Positions 9,913-19,092 are shown, numbered from the stretch's first letter. The stretch is DNA of 64,000 nucleotides from Mycobacterium asiaticum (GCF_001673635.1 NZ_LZMH01000069.1:457760-521759); one strand, 5' to 3'. Notes: generated by a model not told the origin, from the sequence alone. Translations and numbers: made by a program.

Positions 9913-10632
9913 ATGGCCGGACTGCTCGACTCGGTGCTCGACGCGCACGGCGGACTGGCCCGCTGGCGACAGCTCCGCGAGGTTCAGGCAACCGTCGTCA
10001 GCGGCGGCAAGCTGTTCCAGCTCAAGGGTCAACCGCAGGACCCCACGCCGCGCCGGATGACTGCGGCGTTGCACCAAGAGTGGGCGTCGTTGCATCCATT
10101 CGGCGCGCCGGATCAGCGGACGGACTTTGCGCCCCAGCGCATCGCTATCGAAAAGCTGGACGGCCGCGTCGTGTCGGAGCGCAAGAATCCGCGGGATTCA
10201 TTCGCCGGGCACCGGCTCGACACCCCGTGGGATCCGTTGCAGCGCGCCTACTTCAACGGCTACGCCATGTGGACGTACCTGAACTCGCCGTTCCTGATGG
10301 CACTGCCTGGGGTCACCGTCACCGAGATTGCGCCCGTCGAGGACCACGGCCAGCGGTGGCCGGGACTTCAGGTGCGCTTCCCGGAGACCCTCGCCAGCCA
10401 CTGCCCGCTGCAGGAGTTCTACTTCGACGCGGACTGCTTGTTGTGCCGCCACGACTACCGCGTCGATGTCGCCGGCGGCTTCGCGGCCATTCAATACGTC
10501 TCGGAGATGGTCCGGGTGGATGGCTTCGCGTTCCCCACCAAGCGCCGGGCGTTTCGCCGCGGCACCGCCGGCAGGCCGATGCGTGACGAGTTGATGGTGT
10601 CCATCGACCTGAGCGACTACCGCCTGAGCTGA
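9913..10632 (+). CDS. Unknown protein in monooxygenase operon
   Basis: I do not recognise this 239-residue protein. It starts LLDSVLDAHGGLARWRQL, an opening seen in proteins of LolA-like or lipid-binding beta folds, and continues with alternating beta-like stretches (FYFDADCLLCRHDYRVDVA). There is no signal peptide or membrane segment. It begins 9 bases after the hydrolase and is likely the last gene of the TetR-controlled operon. A ligand-binding or accessory role is a guess. Confidence 0.7.
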   Translation: MAGLLDSVLDAHGGLARWRQLREVQATVVSGGKLFQLKGQPQDPTPRRMTAALHQEWASLHPFGAPDQRTDFAPQRIAIEKLDGRVVSERKNPRDSFAGHRLDTPWDPLQRAYFNGYAMWTYLNSPFLMALPGVTVTEIAPVEDHGQRWPGLQVRFPETLASHCPLQEFYFDADCLLCRHDYRVDVAGGFAAIQYVSEMVRVDGFAFPTKRRAFRRGTAGRPMRDELMVSIDLSDYRLS

Positions 10633-10676
10633 GCACGCACGACTGGCCGTCGACGCGGCTGAGTATGTTCGGGGCC

Positions 10677-11612
10677 ATGGCCTCCAACGACCAGAAGAAC
10701 CGCAAATGGGCAGTCTCCGACATACCCGACCAGAGCGGTCGCACCGTCGTCGTCACCGGCGCCAACACCGGAATCGGTTACCACACCGCGGCTGAACTCG
10801 CCTTTCGCGGTGCGCATGTGGTGCTCGCGGTGCGCAATCTGGAAAAGGGCAACGCCGCATTGGCCCGCATCATCGCGGTGAAACCCGACGCGGACATCAC
10901 GCTGCAGGAACTCGATCTCGGGTCGCTGGCGTCAATCCGCCGCGCCGCCCAGGCGCTGCGCGCCAGTTATCCGCGCATCGATCTGCTGATCAACAACGCC
11001 GGGGTGATGTGGACGCCCAAGCAGGTCACCGAGGACGGCTTCGAGCTGCAGTTCGGCACCAACCACCTCGGCCACTACGCCCTCACCGGTCTGCTGCTCG
11101 ATCACCTGCTGCCGGTGCGCGGGTCCCGGGTGGTGACGGTCAGCAGCCTAGGCCACCGGATGCGTGCCGCCATTCACTTCGACGACCTGCACTGGGAACA
11201 CGGCTACAGCCGGGTCGGAGCCTACGGCCAGTCCAAGCTGGCCAACCTGCTCTTCACCTACGAACTGCAGCGCCGGTTGGCCGACGCCGCCGCCCCCACT
11301 GTCGCCGTTGCGGCGCACCCCGGCGGCTCCAATACCGAACTGGCCCGCAATCTGCCGGGCATCTTCCAGCCGATCAAGGCGGTGCTCGCACCCGTGCTGT
11401 TCCAGGGCCCGGAGAGCGGCGCGTGGCCGACGCTGCGGGCCGCCACCGACCCCACCGTCGAGGGCGGTCAGTATTACGGCCCCGACGGATTGGGTGAGCA
11501 GCGCGGCCGTCCCAAGCTGGTGCAGTCCAGCGCCCAATCCCACGACGCGGAGCTGCAACGCCGGTTGTGGGACGTCTCCGAAGAACTCACCGGCGTCAAG
11601 TTTCCCGTCTGA
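10677..11612 (+). CDS. Short-chain dehydrogenase (Rv0439c type)
   Basis: This 311-residue SDR belongs to the retinol dehydrogenase/WW-oxidoreductase-like subgroup. Motifs are TGANTGIG (NADP binding), NNAGVM, VVTVSSLGHR with the catalytic Ser, and YGQSKLANLL with catalytic Tyr and Lys. ATG 10677 is chosen over ATG 10665 because a TATGTT -10 box (10664-10669) covers the earlier codon and ends 7 bases before 10677, which fits a leaderless transcript; the length also matches my memory of Rv0439c. In M. tuberculosis this gene is next to groEL2; here about 4 kb of extra genes separates them. Confidence 0.9.
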   Translation: MASNDQKNRKWAVSDIPDQSGRTVVVTGANTGIGYHTAAELAFRGAHVVLAVRNLEKGNAALARIIAVKPDADITLQELDLGSLASIRRAAQALRASYPRIDLLINNAGVMWTPKQVTEDGFELQFGTNHLGHYALTGLLLDHLLPVRGSRVVTVSSLGHRMRAAIHFDDLHWEHGYSRVGAYGQSKLANLLFTYELQRRLADAAAPTVAVAAHPGGSNTELARNLPGIFQPIKAVLAPVLFQGPESGAWPTLRAATDPTVEGGQYYGPDGLGEQRGRPKLVQSSAQSHDAELQRRLWDVSEELTGVKFPV

Positions 11613-11613
11613 C

Positions 11614-12819
11614 ATGCGATCCGTCACCGAACACCAACGTGTCGTCGCCGAGCTGATCCAGCGCCGTCCAGCGGTCGCCGTCGGTCTGGCCGACGCCCTG
11701 GGTCTGGTATTGGCCGAGGACGTCACCGCGCCGCTGTCACTGCCGGTCTTCGACAATTCGGCGATGGACGGGTACGCGGTACGCGCCGAGGACACCGCCG
11801 CCGCCACACCCGACAACCCGGTGGTGCTGCCGGTCGCCGAGGACATCCCGGCGGGGCGCACCGACCGGTTGCAGCTGCAGCCCGGGACCGCCCACCGGAT
11901 CATGACCGGTGCCCCGGTACCGGCCGGGGCGACGGCCATCGTGCCTGTCGAGGCCACCGACGGCGGGGTGACGACGGTGCAGATCCGGCAGCATTCCGAA
12001 GCCGGGAAACACATCCGCCACGCCGGGGAGGACGTCACCTCCGGGGCCACAGTGCTGCGCGCCGGCCAGCAGGTGACACCGGCCGCACTGGGACTGGTGG
12101 CCGCGCTGGGTCTGGATGCCTTGCCGGTGCTCCCCCGGCAGCGAGTGCTGGTCATCTCGACCGGTTCCGAGCTGGTGTCGCCGGGCACCCCGCTGCGGCC
12201 CGGGCAGATCTACGAGTCGAATTCGACCATGCTGGCCGCCGCCGTCCGCGACGCCGGTGCGGACGTGGTCGCCACCCCGACGGCGGGCGACGACGTAGCG
12301 CAGTTCAGCGCGGTGCTGGATCGCTACGCCGGCGAGTCCGACCTGATCATCACCAGCGGCGGCGTCAGCGCCGGCGCCTACGAAGTGGTCAAGGACGCCT
12401 TCGGCCGCGAGGGCGACCAGGGGGTGCAGTTCGTGAAGGTGGCGATGCAGCCGGGCATGCCGCAGGGGGTCGGGCGGGTGGCGGGAACGCCGATCGTCAC
12501 GCTGCCCGGCAACCCGGTCAGCGCGCTGGTGTCCTTCGAGGTGTTCATCCGGCCCGCCCTGCGCGCCGCGATGGGCCTGCCGGATCCGCACCGGCCGCAT
12601 CGCACCGCCGTGCTCACCGAGGCGGTGACCTCACCGCGGGGTAAGCGCCAATTCCGGCGGGCGGTCCTGGATCCCGAGGCCAACCAGGTCACCAGTTACG
12701 GCCCCCCGGCATCGCACCATCTGCGCTGGCTGGCCTCGGCCAACGCGCTACTGGACATCCCGGAGGATGTCGTCGAGGTGCCGGCCGGGTCCGAGCTACA
12801 GGTGTGGGACCTGCGCTAG
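11614..12819 (+). CDS. moeA2: Molybdopterin molybdenumtransferase MoeA2
   Basis: MoeA inserts molybdate into adenylylated molybdopterin in the last step of molybdenum cofactor synthesis. The 401-residue protein shows all MoeA parts: N-terminal FDNSAMDGYAVRA, the beta domain with MTGAPVPAGATAIVPVE, the MogA-like domain with STGSELV, TSGGVSAGAYE and LPGNPVSALVSFE, and a C-terminal beta domain. The ATG lies one base after the SDR stop, so the two are co-transcribed. Named moeA2 by position. Confidence 0.93.
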   Translation: MRSVTEHQRVVAELIQRRPAVAVGLADALGLVLAEDVTAPLSLPVFDNSAMDGYAVRAEDTAAATPDNPVVLPVAEDIPAGRTDRLQLQPGTAHRIMTGAPVPAGATAIVPVEATDGGVTTVQIRQHSEAGKHIRHAGEDVTSGATVLRAGQQVTPAALGLVAALGLDALPVLPRQRVLVISTGSELVSPGTPLRPGQIYESNSTMLAAAVRDAGADVVATPTAGDDVAQFSAVLDRYAGESDLIITSGGVSAGAYEVVKDAFGREGDQGVQFVKVAMQPGMPQGVGRVAGTPIVTLPGNPVSALVSFEVFIRPALRAAMGLPDPHRPHRTAVLTEAVTSPRGKRQFRRAVLDPEANQVTSYGPPASHHLRWLASANALLDIPEDVVEVPAGSELQVWDLR

Positions 12820-13934
12820 GACCGGTGGAATTCGTCGGCCGCGTCGAAGGCGGTGGTGCCGGCTATCGCCGCCGCGGCAATCAGGATCACCACCGGAATG
12901 CCGACCAGTGCCGCACTCAGCCCGACCCAGTGGGCGAGGTGCCCGATCAGGGGCGGCGACAATAGATATCCCGCCCAGCCGGTTGCCGCGACGATCGCGA
13001 TCGCCGATCCGCCGTTGCCGGCCGAGTAGGCGGCGCTGAACGCGGTCGGCACCAGCAGTGCCACCCCGGCGCCCAGGCTGGCCCAGCCGATCACGCTCAA
13101 CACGGGGTTGGCGGTGGCGAGCATGACGCTCACGCCGACGGCGGCGAGCACCGCCAACGCCGGCAGTAGCCGACGCGCCCGGATCCGCGAATGCAGCCGC
13201 AGGGCGCCGAACCGGACCACGACCATCGCCAGCGTGTAGGCCGCGTAGCTCACTCCGGCGACACCCGGGCCGGCACCGACGACGTCATGTACGTAATTGG
13301 CCGACCAGTCGGCGGCCGCACCCTCACACAGGAACGAGCTGAACGCCACCGCGGCCAGGACCGCCACGGTGCCGTTCATCCAGCCGCGCCTGGATTCAGC
13401 CGAGGCGCCGCTGGCGGTTTCGTCGGCGACGAAGGCCCGCGCCAGCGCCGCCCCGAGCAACAGCACCACCGCCCCCAGGACCGTCAACTGGGGCGCAAGG
13501 CCGATGCCGACGCTCACGCAGGCCGCACCGATCGTCGCTCCCAGCAAGGCGCCCAGGCTCCACATGCCGTGGAATCGCGCCATGATCGGGCTGCGCTCGA
13601 GCCGCTCGACCGTGCCGGCCTGGGTGTTCATCGCAACACCCAAGCCGCCCTGGAACATCCCCCACAGCGCCAGCGCAACGAACAGCCAACCGCCGGACGT
13701 CGCCAGCCCGACCGTCATCCCAGCGAAGGCGTAGCCCGCGACCAGGATGGGCACCAATCGCTGACTGCCCCACCGGGGCAGCGCCCAGTGGCAGCACACC
13801 GTCGCCAGCACCGACCCCAGCGGCGCCCCGAACAACGCCGTGCCCAGCGCCGCGTCCGACAGCCCCAAACTCGCCTTGACCTGCGGAATATGGGCAGCCC
13901 ATGAGGAAAACACCACAGCATGAGCAATGAACAC
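12816..13934 (-). CDS. MFS transporter with no ordinary start codon
   Basis: A 12-helix-type MFS permease of the YbjJ/FucP-like group; it begins in transmembrane helix 1 (AVVFSSWAAHIPQVKASLG) and has repeated Gly-rich helices. GTG at 13934 is the only ATG/GTG/TTG start in frame, but it cuts into helix 1. The open frame continues 32 codons upstream and encodes LRRAKLGVTAVF, which looks like the real cytoplasmic edge of helix 1. A strong GAGGAG motif precedes two ATT codons (14000-13998 and 13994-13992), so an ATT start is possible. The 3' end overlaps moeA2 by 4 bases. Substrate unknown. Confidence 0.85.
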   Translation of the reverse strand: MFIAHAVVFSSWAAHIPQVKASLGLSDAALGTALFGAPLGSVLATVCCHWALPRWGSQRLVPILVAGYAFAGMTVGLATSGGWLFVALALWGMFQGGLGVAMNTQAGTVERLERSPIMARFHGMWSLGALLGATIGAACVSVGIGLAPQLTVLGAVVLLLGAALARAFVADETASGASAESRRGWMNGTVAVLAAVAFSSFLCEGAAADWSANYVHDVVGAGPGVAGVSYAAYTLAMVVVRFGALRLHSRIRARRLLPALAVLAAVGVSVMLATANPVLSVIGWASLGAGVALLVPTAFSAAYSAGNGGSAIAIVAATGWAGYLLSPPLIGHLAHWVGLSAALVGIPVVILIAAAAIAGTTAFDAADEFHRS

Positions 13935-14091
13935 CGCCGTGACACCCAGCTTCGCGCGACGCAGCCGTGCCGCGTCCAGAACTTCCGGCGGAATTGGAAT
14001 CAGACTCCTCAGACAGGCAAATCGGTTCTATGCGTTCCCAGCAAGGGCCGGAACGAACCCCGGTTGTCCAGCCTTCCGTAAGATGACCCGC

Positions 14092-14790
14092 GTGGCACGA
14101 CGCCCTGGTTCTTCCGATGGTCCTGCACACTGGCTCGAGTTGGTGCGGTCGACCATTCCCCCGCTCCACCCGGCGGGTATACCTTTCGTCTCCGCCGGCC
14201 TGGCCGTGGCCGCCGTCGGATATCGCCATCGGTGGGTGCGCCGGACTGCCCTGGTGGCGGCGGGCGCCTGCGCGGGGTTCTTCCGTCATCCGCCACGGGT
14301 GCCGCCCAACCGCCCGGGCGCGGTCGTCGCGCCCGCCGACGGCACGGTCGCGTTGGTCGACTTCGCCGCCCCGCCGGCCGAACTCAGCCTGGGCGACACC
14401 CCGCTCCCCAGGGTGAGCATTTTCCTGTCCCTGCTCGATGTCCACGTCCAGCGGGCGCCGGTCAGTGGTGAGGTGCTCGCCGTCCAGCACCGCCCCGGCC
14501 AGTTCCTGTCCGCCGACCTGCCCGAGGCCAGCGAGGCCAACGAACGGACCAGTATGCGGCTGCGCACGGCCAGCGGCGCCGAGGTGGTCGTCGTCCAGAT
14601 CGCCGGCCTGTTGGCGCGCCGCATCGTGTGCCAGGCGCACATCGGCGACAAGCTTTCCATCGGCGACACCTACGGGGTGATCCGGTTCGGCTCCCGGCTG
14701 GACACCTACCTCCCGCCGGGCACCGAGCCGCTCGTCCGGGTGGGCCAGCACGCCGTCGGCGGCGAAACAGTCCTGGCCGAGTTGTCATGA
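14092..14790 (+). CDS. psd: Phosphatidylserine decarboxylase Psd
   Basis: This enzyme decarboxylates phosphatidylserine to phosphatidylethanolamine at the membrane. It is the short (archaeal-like) form, 232 residues. N-terminal hydrophobic helices are followed by GFFRHPPRVPP, VAPADGTV, VSIFLSLLDVHVQRAPVSGEV (His-containing core) and RFGSRLD, where self-cleavage between Gly and Ser would make the pyruvoyl group. GTG 14092 is chosen because a TAAGAT -10 box (14079-14084) ends 7 bases upstream and covers the ATG at 14083. It overlaps pssA by ATGA. Confidence 0.93.
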   Translation: MARRPGSSDGPAHWLELVRSTIPPLHPAGIPFVSAGLAVAAVGYRHRWVRRTALVAAGACAGFFRHPPRVPPNRPGAVVAPADGTVALVDFAAPPAELSLGDTPLPRVSIFLSLLDVHVQRAPVSGEVLAVQHRPGQFLSADLPEASEANERTSMRLRTASGAEVVVVQIAGLLARRIVCQAHIGDKLSIGDTYGVIRFGSRLDTYLPPGTEPLVRVGQHAVGGETVLAELS

Positions 14791-15647
14791 TCGAGAAGCC
14801 CCGGGGACGACGGACGGTCGACCTGCATCTGCTGCCGAGCGCGATGACCGTGCTGTCCATCTGCGCGGGTCTGACCTCGATCAAGTTCGCCCTCGACCAC
14901 AAGCCGATCCCCGCCATGGCGCTGATCGCGGTGGCCGCGATCCTCGACGCGCTCGACGGGCGGGTGGCGCGAATTCTGGACGCCCAGTCCAGGATGGGCG
15001 CCGAGATCGACTCGCTGGCCGACGCGGTGAACTTCGGCGTCACCCCGGCGCTGGTGGTGTACGTGACGCTGCTGTACGAGTGGCCGGTCGGCTGGGCGGT
15101 GGTGTTGCTGTACGCCGTGTGCGTGGTGCTGCGGCTGGCCCGCTACAACGCTCAGCAGGACGACGGAACGCTGCCGCCGTTCGCCAAGGAGTACTTCGTG
15201 GGCATGCCGGCGCCGGCGGGTGCGGTGTCCATGATCGGCACGATCGCCCTCAAGCTGCAATTCGGTGAGGGCTGGTGGACGTCGATCTGGTTCCTGGCGT
15301 TCTGGATCGCCGGCACTTCGCTGCTCATGGTCAGCGCGCTGCCGATGAAGAAGTTCCACACCCTGGCGGTACCGCCGAACTGGGCGGCTCCGCTGTTGGC
15401 GGTCCTGGCGATCGCCGCGGCCGCCGCGGTGTTGCAGCCTTACATCCTGATCTGGGTGATCATCATTTCCTACGTCTGCCACATCCCGTTCGCGGTCCGC
15501 AGCAAGCGGTGGCTGGCCAAGCATCCCGAGGCGTGGGAAGACAACAACAAACAACGCCGCGCCGCCCGGCGCGCGACCCGACGGGCCCAGCCGCACCGAC
15601 GGTCGATGGCGCGGCTCGGGCTGCGCAAGCCGGGCAGGCGACTTTGA
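14787..15647 (+). CDS. pssA: CDP-diacylglycerol-serine O-phosphatidyltransferase PssA
   Basis: PssA makes phosphatidylserine from CDP-diacylglycerol and serine. The 286-residue membrane protein carries the CDP-alcohol phosphatidyltransferase signature DG-x2-AR-x8-G-x3-D-x3-D as DGRVAR ... GAEIDSLAD near residue 55. Six to eight hydrophobic helices follow, and the C terminus is strongly basic (RRAARRATRRAQ). Start and stop overlap psd (ATGA) and the AAA gene (TTGA), so the three are translated in tandem. Confidence 0.94.
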   Translation: MIEKPRGRRTVDLHLLPSAMTVLSICAGLTSIKFALDHKPIPAMALIAVAAILDALDGRVARILDAQSRMGAEIDSLADAVNFGVTPALVVYVTLLYEWPVGWAVVLLYAVCVVLRLARYNAQQDDGTLPPFAKEYFVGMPAPAGAVSMIGTIALKLQFGEGWWTSIWFLAFWIAGTSLLMVSALPMKKFHTLAVPPNWAAPLLAVLAIAAAAAVLQPYILIWVIIISYVCHIPFAVRSKRWLAKHPEAWEDNNKQRRAARRATRRAQPHRRSMARLGLRKPGRRL

Positions 15648-17809
15648 CCGGCGCCAGCCAGCTCACGTTCGTCGCACGCCTGAACACCTCGGCGGTCGAC
15701 TCGCGCCGGGGCGTAGTTCGCTTGCATCCGAATGCCATTGCGGCCCTTGGCATCCGGGAATGGGATGCGGTGTCGTTGACCGGGTCTCGGACCACGGCGG
15801 CGGTCGCGGGGATGGCCGCCGGCACCATCCCGTTCGGCACCGTGTTGCTCGATGACGTCACCTTGTCGAATGCCGGGCTGCGCGAGGGTACCGAGGTCAT
15901 AGTCAGCGCGGTCACCGTCTATGGCGCGCGCACCGTGACGCTGCGCGGCTCCACGATGGCGATGCAATCCCTGTCGTCGGCCACGCTGCGGCTGGCATTG
16001 CTCGGCAAGGTGATGACGGTCGGTGACGCGGTGTCGCTGCTGCCGCGCGACCTGGGTCCGGGCACGTCCACCTCGGCCGCCACCCGCGCCCTCGCCTCGT
16101 CGGTCGGCATCAGCTGGACCTCGGAACTGTTGACCGTCACCGGGGTGGACCCGGAGGGGCCGGTCAGTGTGCAGCCGAACACCTTGGTCAGCTGGGGCGG
16201 TGCGGTCGACCGGCGCGCCGGCGACACGTCCCGCGAGCGGGTCAGCGTCGCCAGCCCGGACATTCAGGTGGAAGAGCTCAAGGGTGCCCAGCCGCAGGCC
16301 GCCAAACTGACCGAATGGCTCAAGCTCGCACTCGACGAGCCCCATCTCCTCAAAACCCTCGGCGCCGGCACCAACCTGGGCGTGCTGGTCTCGGGACCGC
16401 CGGGTGTCGGCAAGGTGACATTGGTGCGGGCGGTGTGCGCCGGCCGCCGGCTGGTCGAGCTGGACGGCCCGGAGGTAGGCGCGCTGGCCGCCGACGACCG
16501 GCTGCAGTCCGTTGCGTCGGCGGTGACGGCCGTGCGCGACGGCGGCGGGGTGCTGCTGATCACCGACGTCGACGCCCTGCTCCCCGAGACCGCCGAGCCG
16601 GTCGCCGCCCTGATCCTGGCCGAGCTGCGCACCGCTGTCGCCACCGACGGGGTCGCACTGATCGCGACGAGCGCGCGGCCCGACCAGCTGGACTCGCGGC
16701 TGCGGTCACCCGAGTTGTGCGACCGCGAGCTCAGCGTGCCACTGCCGGACGCCGGCACCCGCCGGGCCCTGTTGGAGGCGGTGCTCAAGCCGGTGCCGAC
16801 CGGCGAGCTCAGCCTTGACGAAATCGCTAGTCGCACACCGGGTTTCGTCGTCGCGGATCTGGCCGCGCTGACCCGGGAGGCGGCGCTGCGGGCGGCGTCG
16901 CGGGCCAGCGCCGACGGCCAGCCGCCGAAGCTCAACCAAGAAGACCTGCTGGGGGCGCTCACCGTCATCCGGCCGTTGTCGCGCTCGGCGAGCGAGGAGG
17001 TCAGCGTCGGCAGCGTGACCCTGGCCGACGTCGGCGACATGGCCGACGCCAAGCAGGCGCTGACCGAGGCGGTGCTGTGGCCGTTACAGCACCCCGACAC
17101 CTTCTCCCGCTTGGGCGTCGACCCGCCGCGCGGGGTGTTGCTCTACGGCCCGCCCGGTTGCGGGAAGACCTTCGTTGTTCGCGCGCTGGCCAGCACCGGC
17201 CAGCTGAGCGTGCACGCCGTCAAGGGTTCGGAACTGATGGACAAGTGGGTGGGCTCTTCGGAGAAGGCAGTCCGCGAATTGTTCAGACGGGCAAGGGATT
17301 CCGCGCCGTCGCTGGTGTTCCTCGACGAGGTCGACGCGCTGGCGCCGCGGCGTGGTCAGAGCTTCGACTCCGGCGTCACCGACCGGGTGGTGGCCGCACT
17401 GTTGACCGAACTCGACGGCATCGACCCGCTGCGCGATGTCGTGGTGCTCGGCGCCACCAACCGTCCCGACTTGATCGACCCGGCGTTGTTGCGGCCCGGC
17501 CGGCTGGAACGCCGGGTGTTCGTCGAGCCCCCCGACGCCGAGGCGCGACGCGAAATCCTGCGGACCGCGGGCAAATCCATTCCGCTGAGCTCCGATGTGG
17601 ATCTGGACGTGGTGGCCGCCGGCCTGGATGGCTACAGCGCGGCCGATTGTGTGGCGTTGCTGCGCGAGGCGGCGCTGACGGCGATGCGGCGCTCCATCGA
17701 CGCCGCTGACGTCACCGCGGCCGACCTGGCCGCCGCGCGGGAAAAGGTGCGGCCCTCGTTGGACCCGCTGCAGGTGGAGGCGCTGCGTGCCTTCGCCGGA
17801 GACGGCTGA
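15644..17809 (+). CDS. CDC48/p97-like AAA+ ATPase with inactive-looking first ring (Rv0435c type)
   Basis: A 721-residue protein: an N-terminal double-psi beta-barrel-like domain (residues ~1-200), then two AAA+ domains. D1 has a Walker A of GPPGVGKVT (Lys257 followed by Val, not Ser/Thr) and a Walker B ending TDVD (Asp308-Val309, no Glu). D2 is canonical: GPPGCGKTF (Lys508), FLDEVDAL (Asp561-Glu562), GATNRPD sensor 1 and arginine fingers in RPGRLERR. It likely unfolds or remodels substrates. The start is TTG at 15644 sharing TTGA with the pssA stop; this matches the start of the conserved region (LNTSAVDSRRGVVRLH). Confidence 0.92.
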   Translation: MTGASQLTFVARLNTSAVDSRRGVVRLHPNAIAALGIREWDAVSLTGSRTTAAVAGMAAGTIPFGTVLLDDVTLSNAGLREGTEVIVSAVTVYGARTVTLRGSTMAMQSLSSATLRLALLGKVMTVGDAVSLLPRDLGPGTSTSAATRALASSVGISWTSELLTVTGVDPEGPVSVQPNTLVSWGGAVDRRAGDTSRERVSVASPDIQVEELKGAQPQAAKLTEWLKLALDEPHLLKTLGAGTNLGVLVSGPPGVGKVTLVRAVCAGRRLVELDGPEVGALAADDRLQSVASAVTAVRDGGGVLLITDVDALLPETAEPVAALILAELRTAVATDGVALIATSARPDQLDSRLRSPELCDRELSVPLPDAGTRRALLEAVLKPVPTGELSLDEIASRTPGFVVADLAALTREAALRAASRASADGQPPKLNQEDLLGALTVIRPLSRSASEEVSVGSVTLADVGDMADAKQALTEAVLWPLQHPDTFSRLGVDPPRGVLLYGPPGCGKTFVVRALASTGQLSVHAVKGSELMDKWVGSSEKAVRELFRRARDSAPSLVFLDEVDALAPRRGQSFDSGVTDRVVAALLTELDGIDPLRDVVVLGATNRPDLIDPALLRPGRLERRVFVEPPDAEARREILRTAGKSIPLSSDVDLDVVAAGLDGYSAADCVALLREAALTAMRRSIDAADVTAADLAAAREKVRPSLDPLQVEALRAFAGDG

Positions 17810-17813
17810 GGAA

Positions 17814-18467
17814 CTACTCGGACAACTGGAATTCGATCATCGCCGCAACCGAGTCCACCGCCTCCCGCAACGCCACCAACCGGTCCGCGGGTGACGCCGC
17901 CGACAGCACCGCGTATTTGTCGGCCGGGCCCATCGGGATTCGGGTTGCCAACGCGTACAACATTTTCCCGATGTCGTCGGCAGCCTCGTCCGGATAGTTG
18001 AGCAGCACGTCGCGCTCCGGCAGCTCCACGTCGCGCACCGCTGCGATCCGCTCGAACAGCGCCAGTACCCGGTCCTCGACATCGCGGAACTGGGCGGCGG
18101 CCACCGGCGGCCCCGGCTCATCCGGCCACGCCCGGACCCGCGCCCGCGGGTAGGGGTCGTCGGGCAACCATCCCACCACCTGAATGCGTTCGCCCATCTG
18201 GCAATCGAGCACGTACCGGCCCGCACCGGCGTTTACGTACTCGGCGATCCGCGCCACCGCCCCGACATCGCAACGGGCATCGGCCCCACCGACTTCGCGG
18301 CCACGGGAGATCAGCACCACCCCGAACCGGGGCTCCGGCCGATCCAGGCAATCGCGGACCAGCGCTGTGTAGCGGGGCTCGAAGATGCGCAACGGCAGAT
18401 CCTCGCCGGGCAGCAGCACGGATTCGAGCGGGAACATCGCCATCTCGACGGGTTCACGATCCATCAC
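17814..18467 (-). CDS. Lon N-terminal-like substrate-binding protein (Rv0434 type)
   Basis: A stand-alone Lon substrate-binding (LAN/PUA-like) domain of 217 residues: MAMFPLESVLLPGEDLPLRIFEPRY is the classic opening, followed by FGVVLISRGREVGG. No protease or ATPase part is present. Such proteins may bind substrates or act as adaptors; the role is unproven. It lies convergent to the AAA ATPase gene with a 4-base gap and overlaps the upstream tetR by ATGA. Confidence 0.88.
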   Translation of the reverse strand: MMDREPVEMAMFPLESVLLPGEDLPLRIFEPRYTALVRDCLDRPEPRFGVVLISRGREVGGADARCDVGAVARIAEYVNAGAGRYVLDCQMGERIQVVGWLPDDPYPRARVRAWPDEPGPPVAAAQFRDVEDRVLALFERIAAVRDVELPERDVLLNYPDEAADDIGKMLYALATRIPMGPADKYAVLSAASPADRLVALREAVDSVAAMIEFQLSE

Positions 18468-19081
18468 ACCTGCGCCCCCTTCCTATCCCCTTGCCCACCA
18501 TAACTAGTCAGCACCGCCCGGGCGGCGGCCGCGACGTCGTCGGCCAGCCATTCGGGCGGCGGATCGTCGTGAGCGTGACGGCGCACGACCGCGTACGGCA
18601 GGTCCGCGACCGCACGATTCACCGCATCGACGGCGCGCGGATCGCTGGTGCCGTACAACGCTTGCGCCAACTCCCGCACCCGCTCGATCAGCGGCGCATT
18701 CATCGCGGTCAACGTCTGCCGGAACGACGCGTCGGGGCGGCCGTCCACCAGATCGTCGGGCCGGATGGTCAACAGCAGTCGCGCGTCCTCCGGCTGCTCG
18801 CGGGCGAATTCGACTGCCGCGACGGCCATGGCCACCGCCACTTCTACGGCGCTGTCAGCCGAAGCTGCCAGCGCGCGGGTCTGAAACCGCTCGAGGGCGC
18901 GCAGCCATGCCGCGATCACCACCCCGTCCCGGTTGCCGAACCGGTGATAGAGCGTCCCGGCCGGTGCGCCACTGGCCTTGGCTATCGCCGCCACACTGGC
19001 AGCACGCGGGCCGCCGGTAAGCACCAGCGCTCGCGTCGCGTCCAGGATCACATCGGTTTCATGCTTCCGCGGCGGGGCCAC
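18464..19081 (-). CDS. TetR family regulator
   Basis: A 205-residue TetR protein. Helix-turn-helix at about residues 12-55: ILDATRALVLTGGPRAASVAAIAKASGAPAGTLYHRFGNRD (shown in part). Start is GTG. It is divergent from the small SRPBCC-like gene with a 21-base gap containing a palindrome, and overlaps the Lon-like gene by 4 bases. It probably controls both directions. Confidence 0.88.
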   Translation of the reverse strand: MAPPRKHETDVILDATRALVLTGGPRAASVAAIAKASGAPAGTLYHRFGNRDGVVIAAWLRALERFQTRALAASADSAVEVAVAMAVAAVEFAREQPEDARLLLTIRPDDLVDGRPDASFRQTLTAMNAPLIERVRELAQALYGTSDPRAVDAVNRAVADLPYAVVRRHAHDDPPPEWLADDVAAAARAVLTSYGGQGDRKGAQV

Positions 19082-19092
19082 GATCTAGTACG

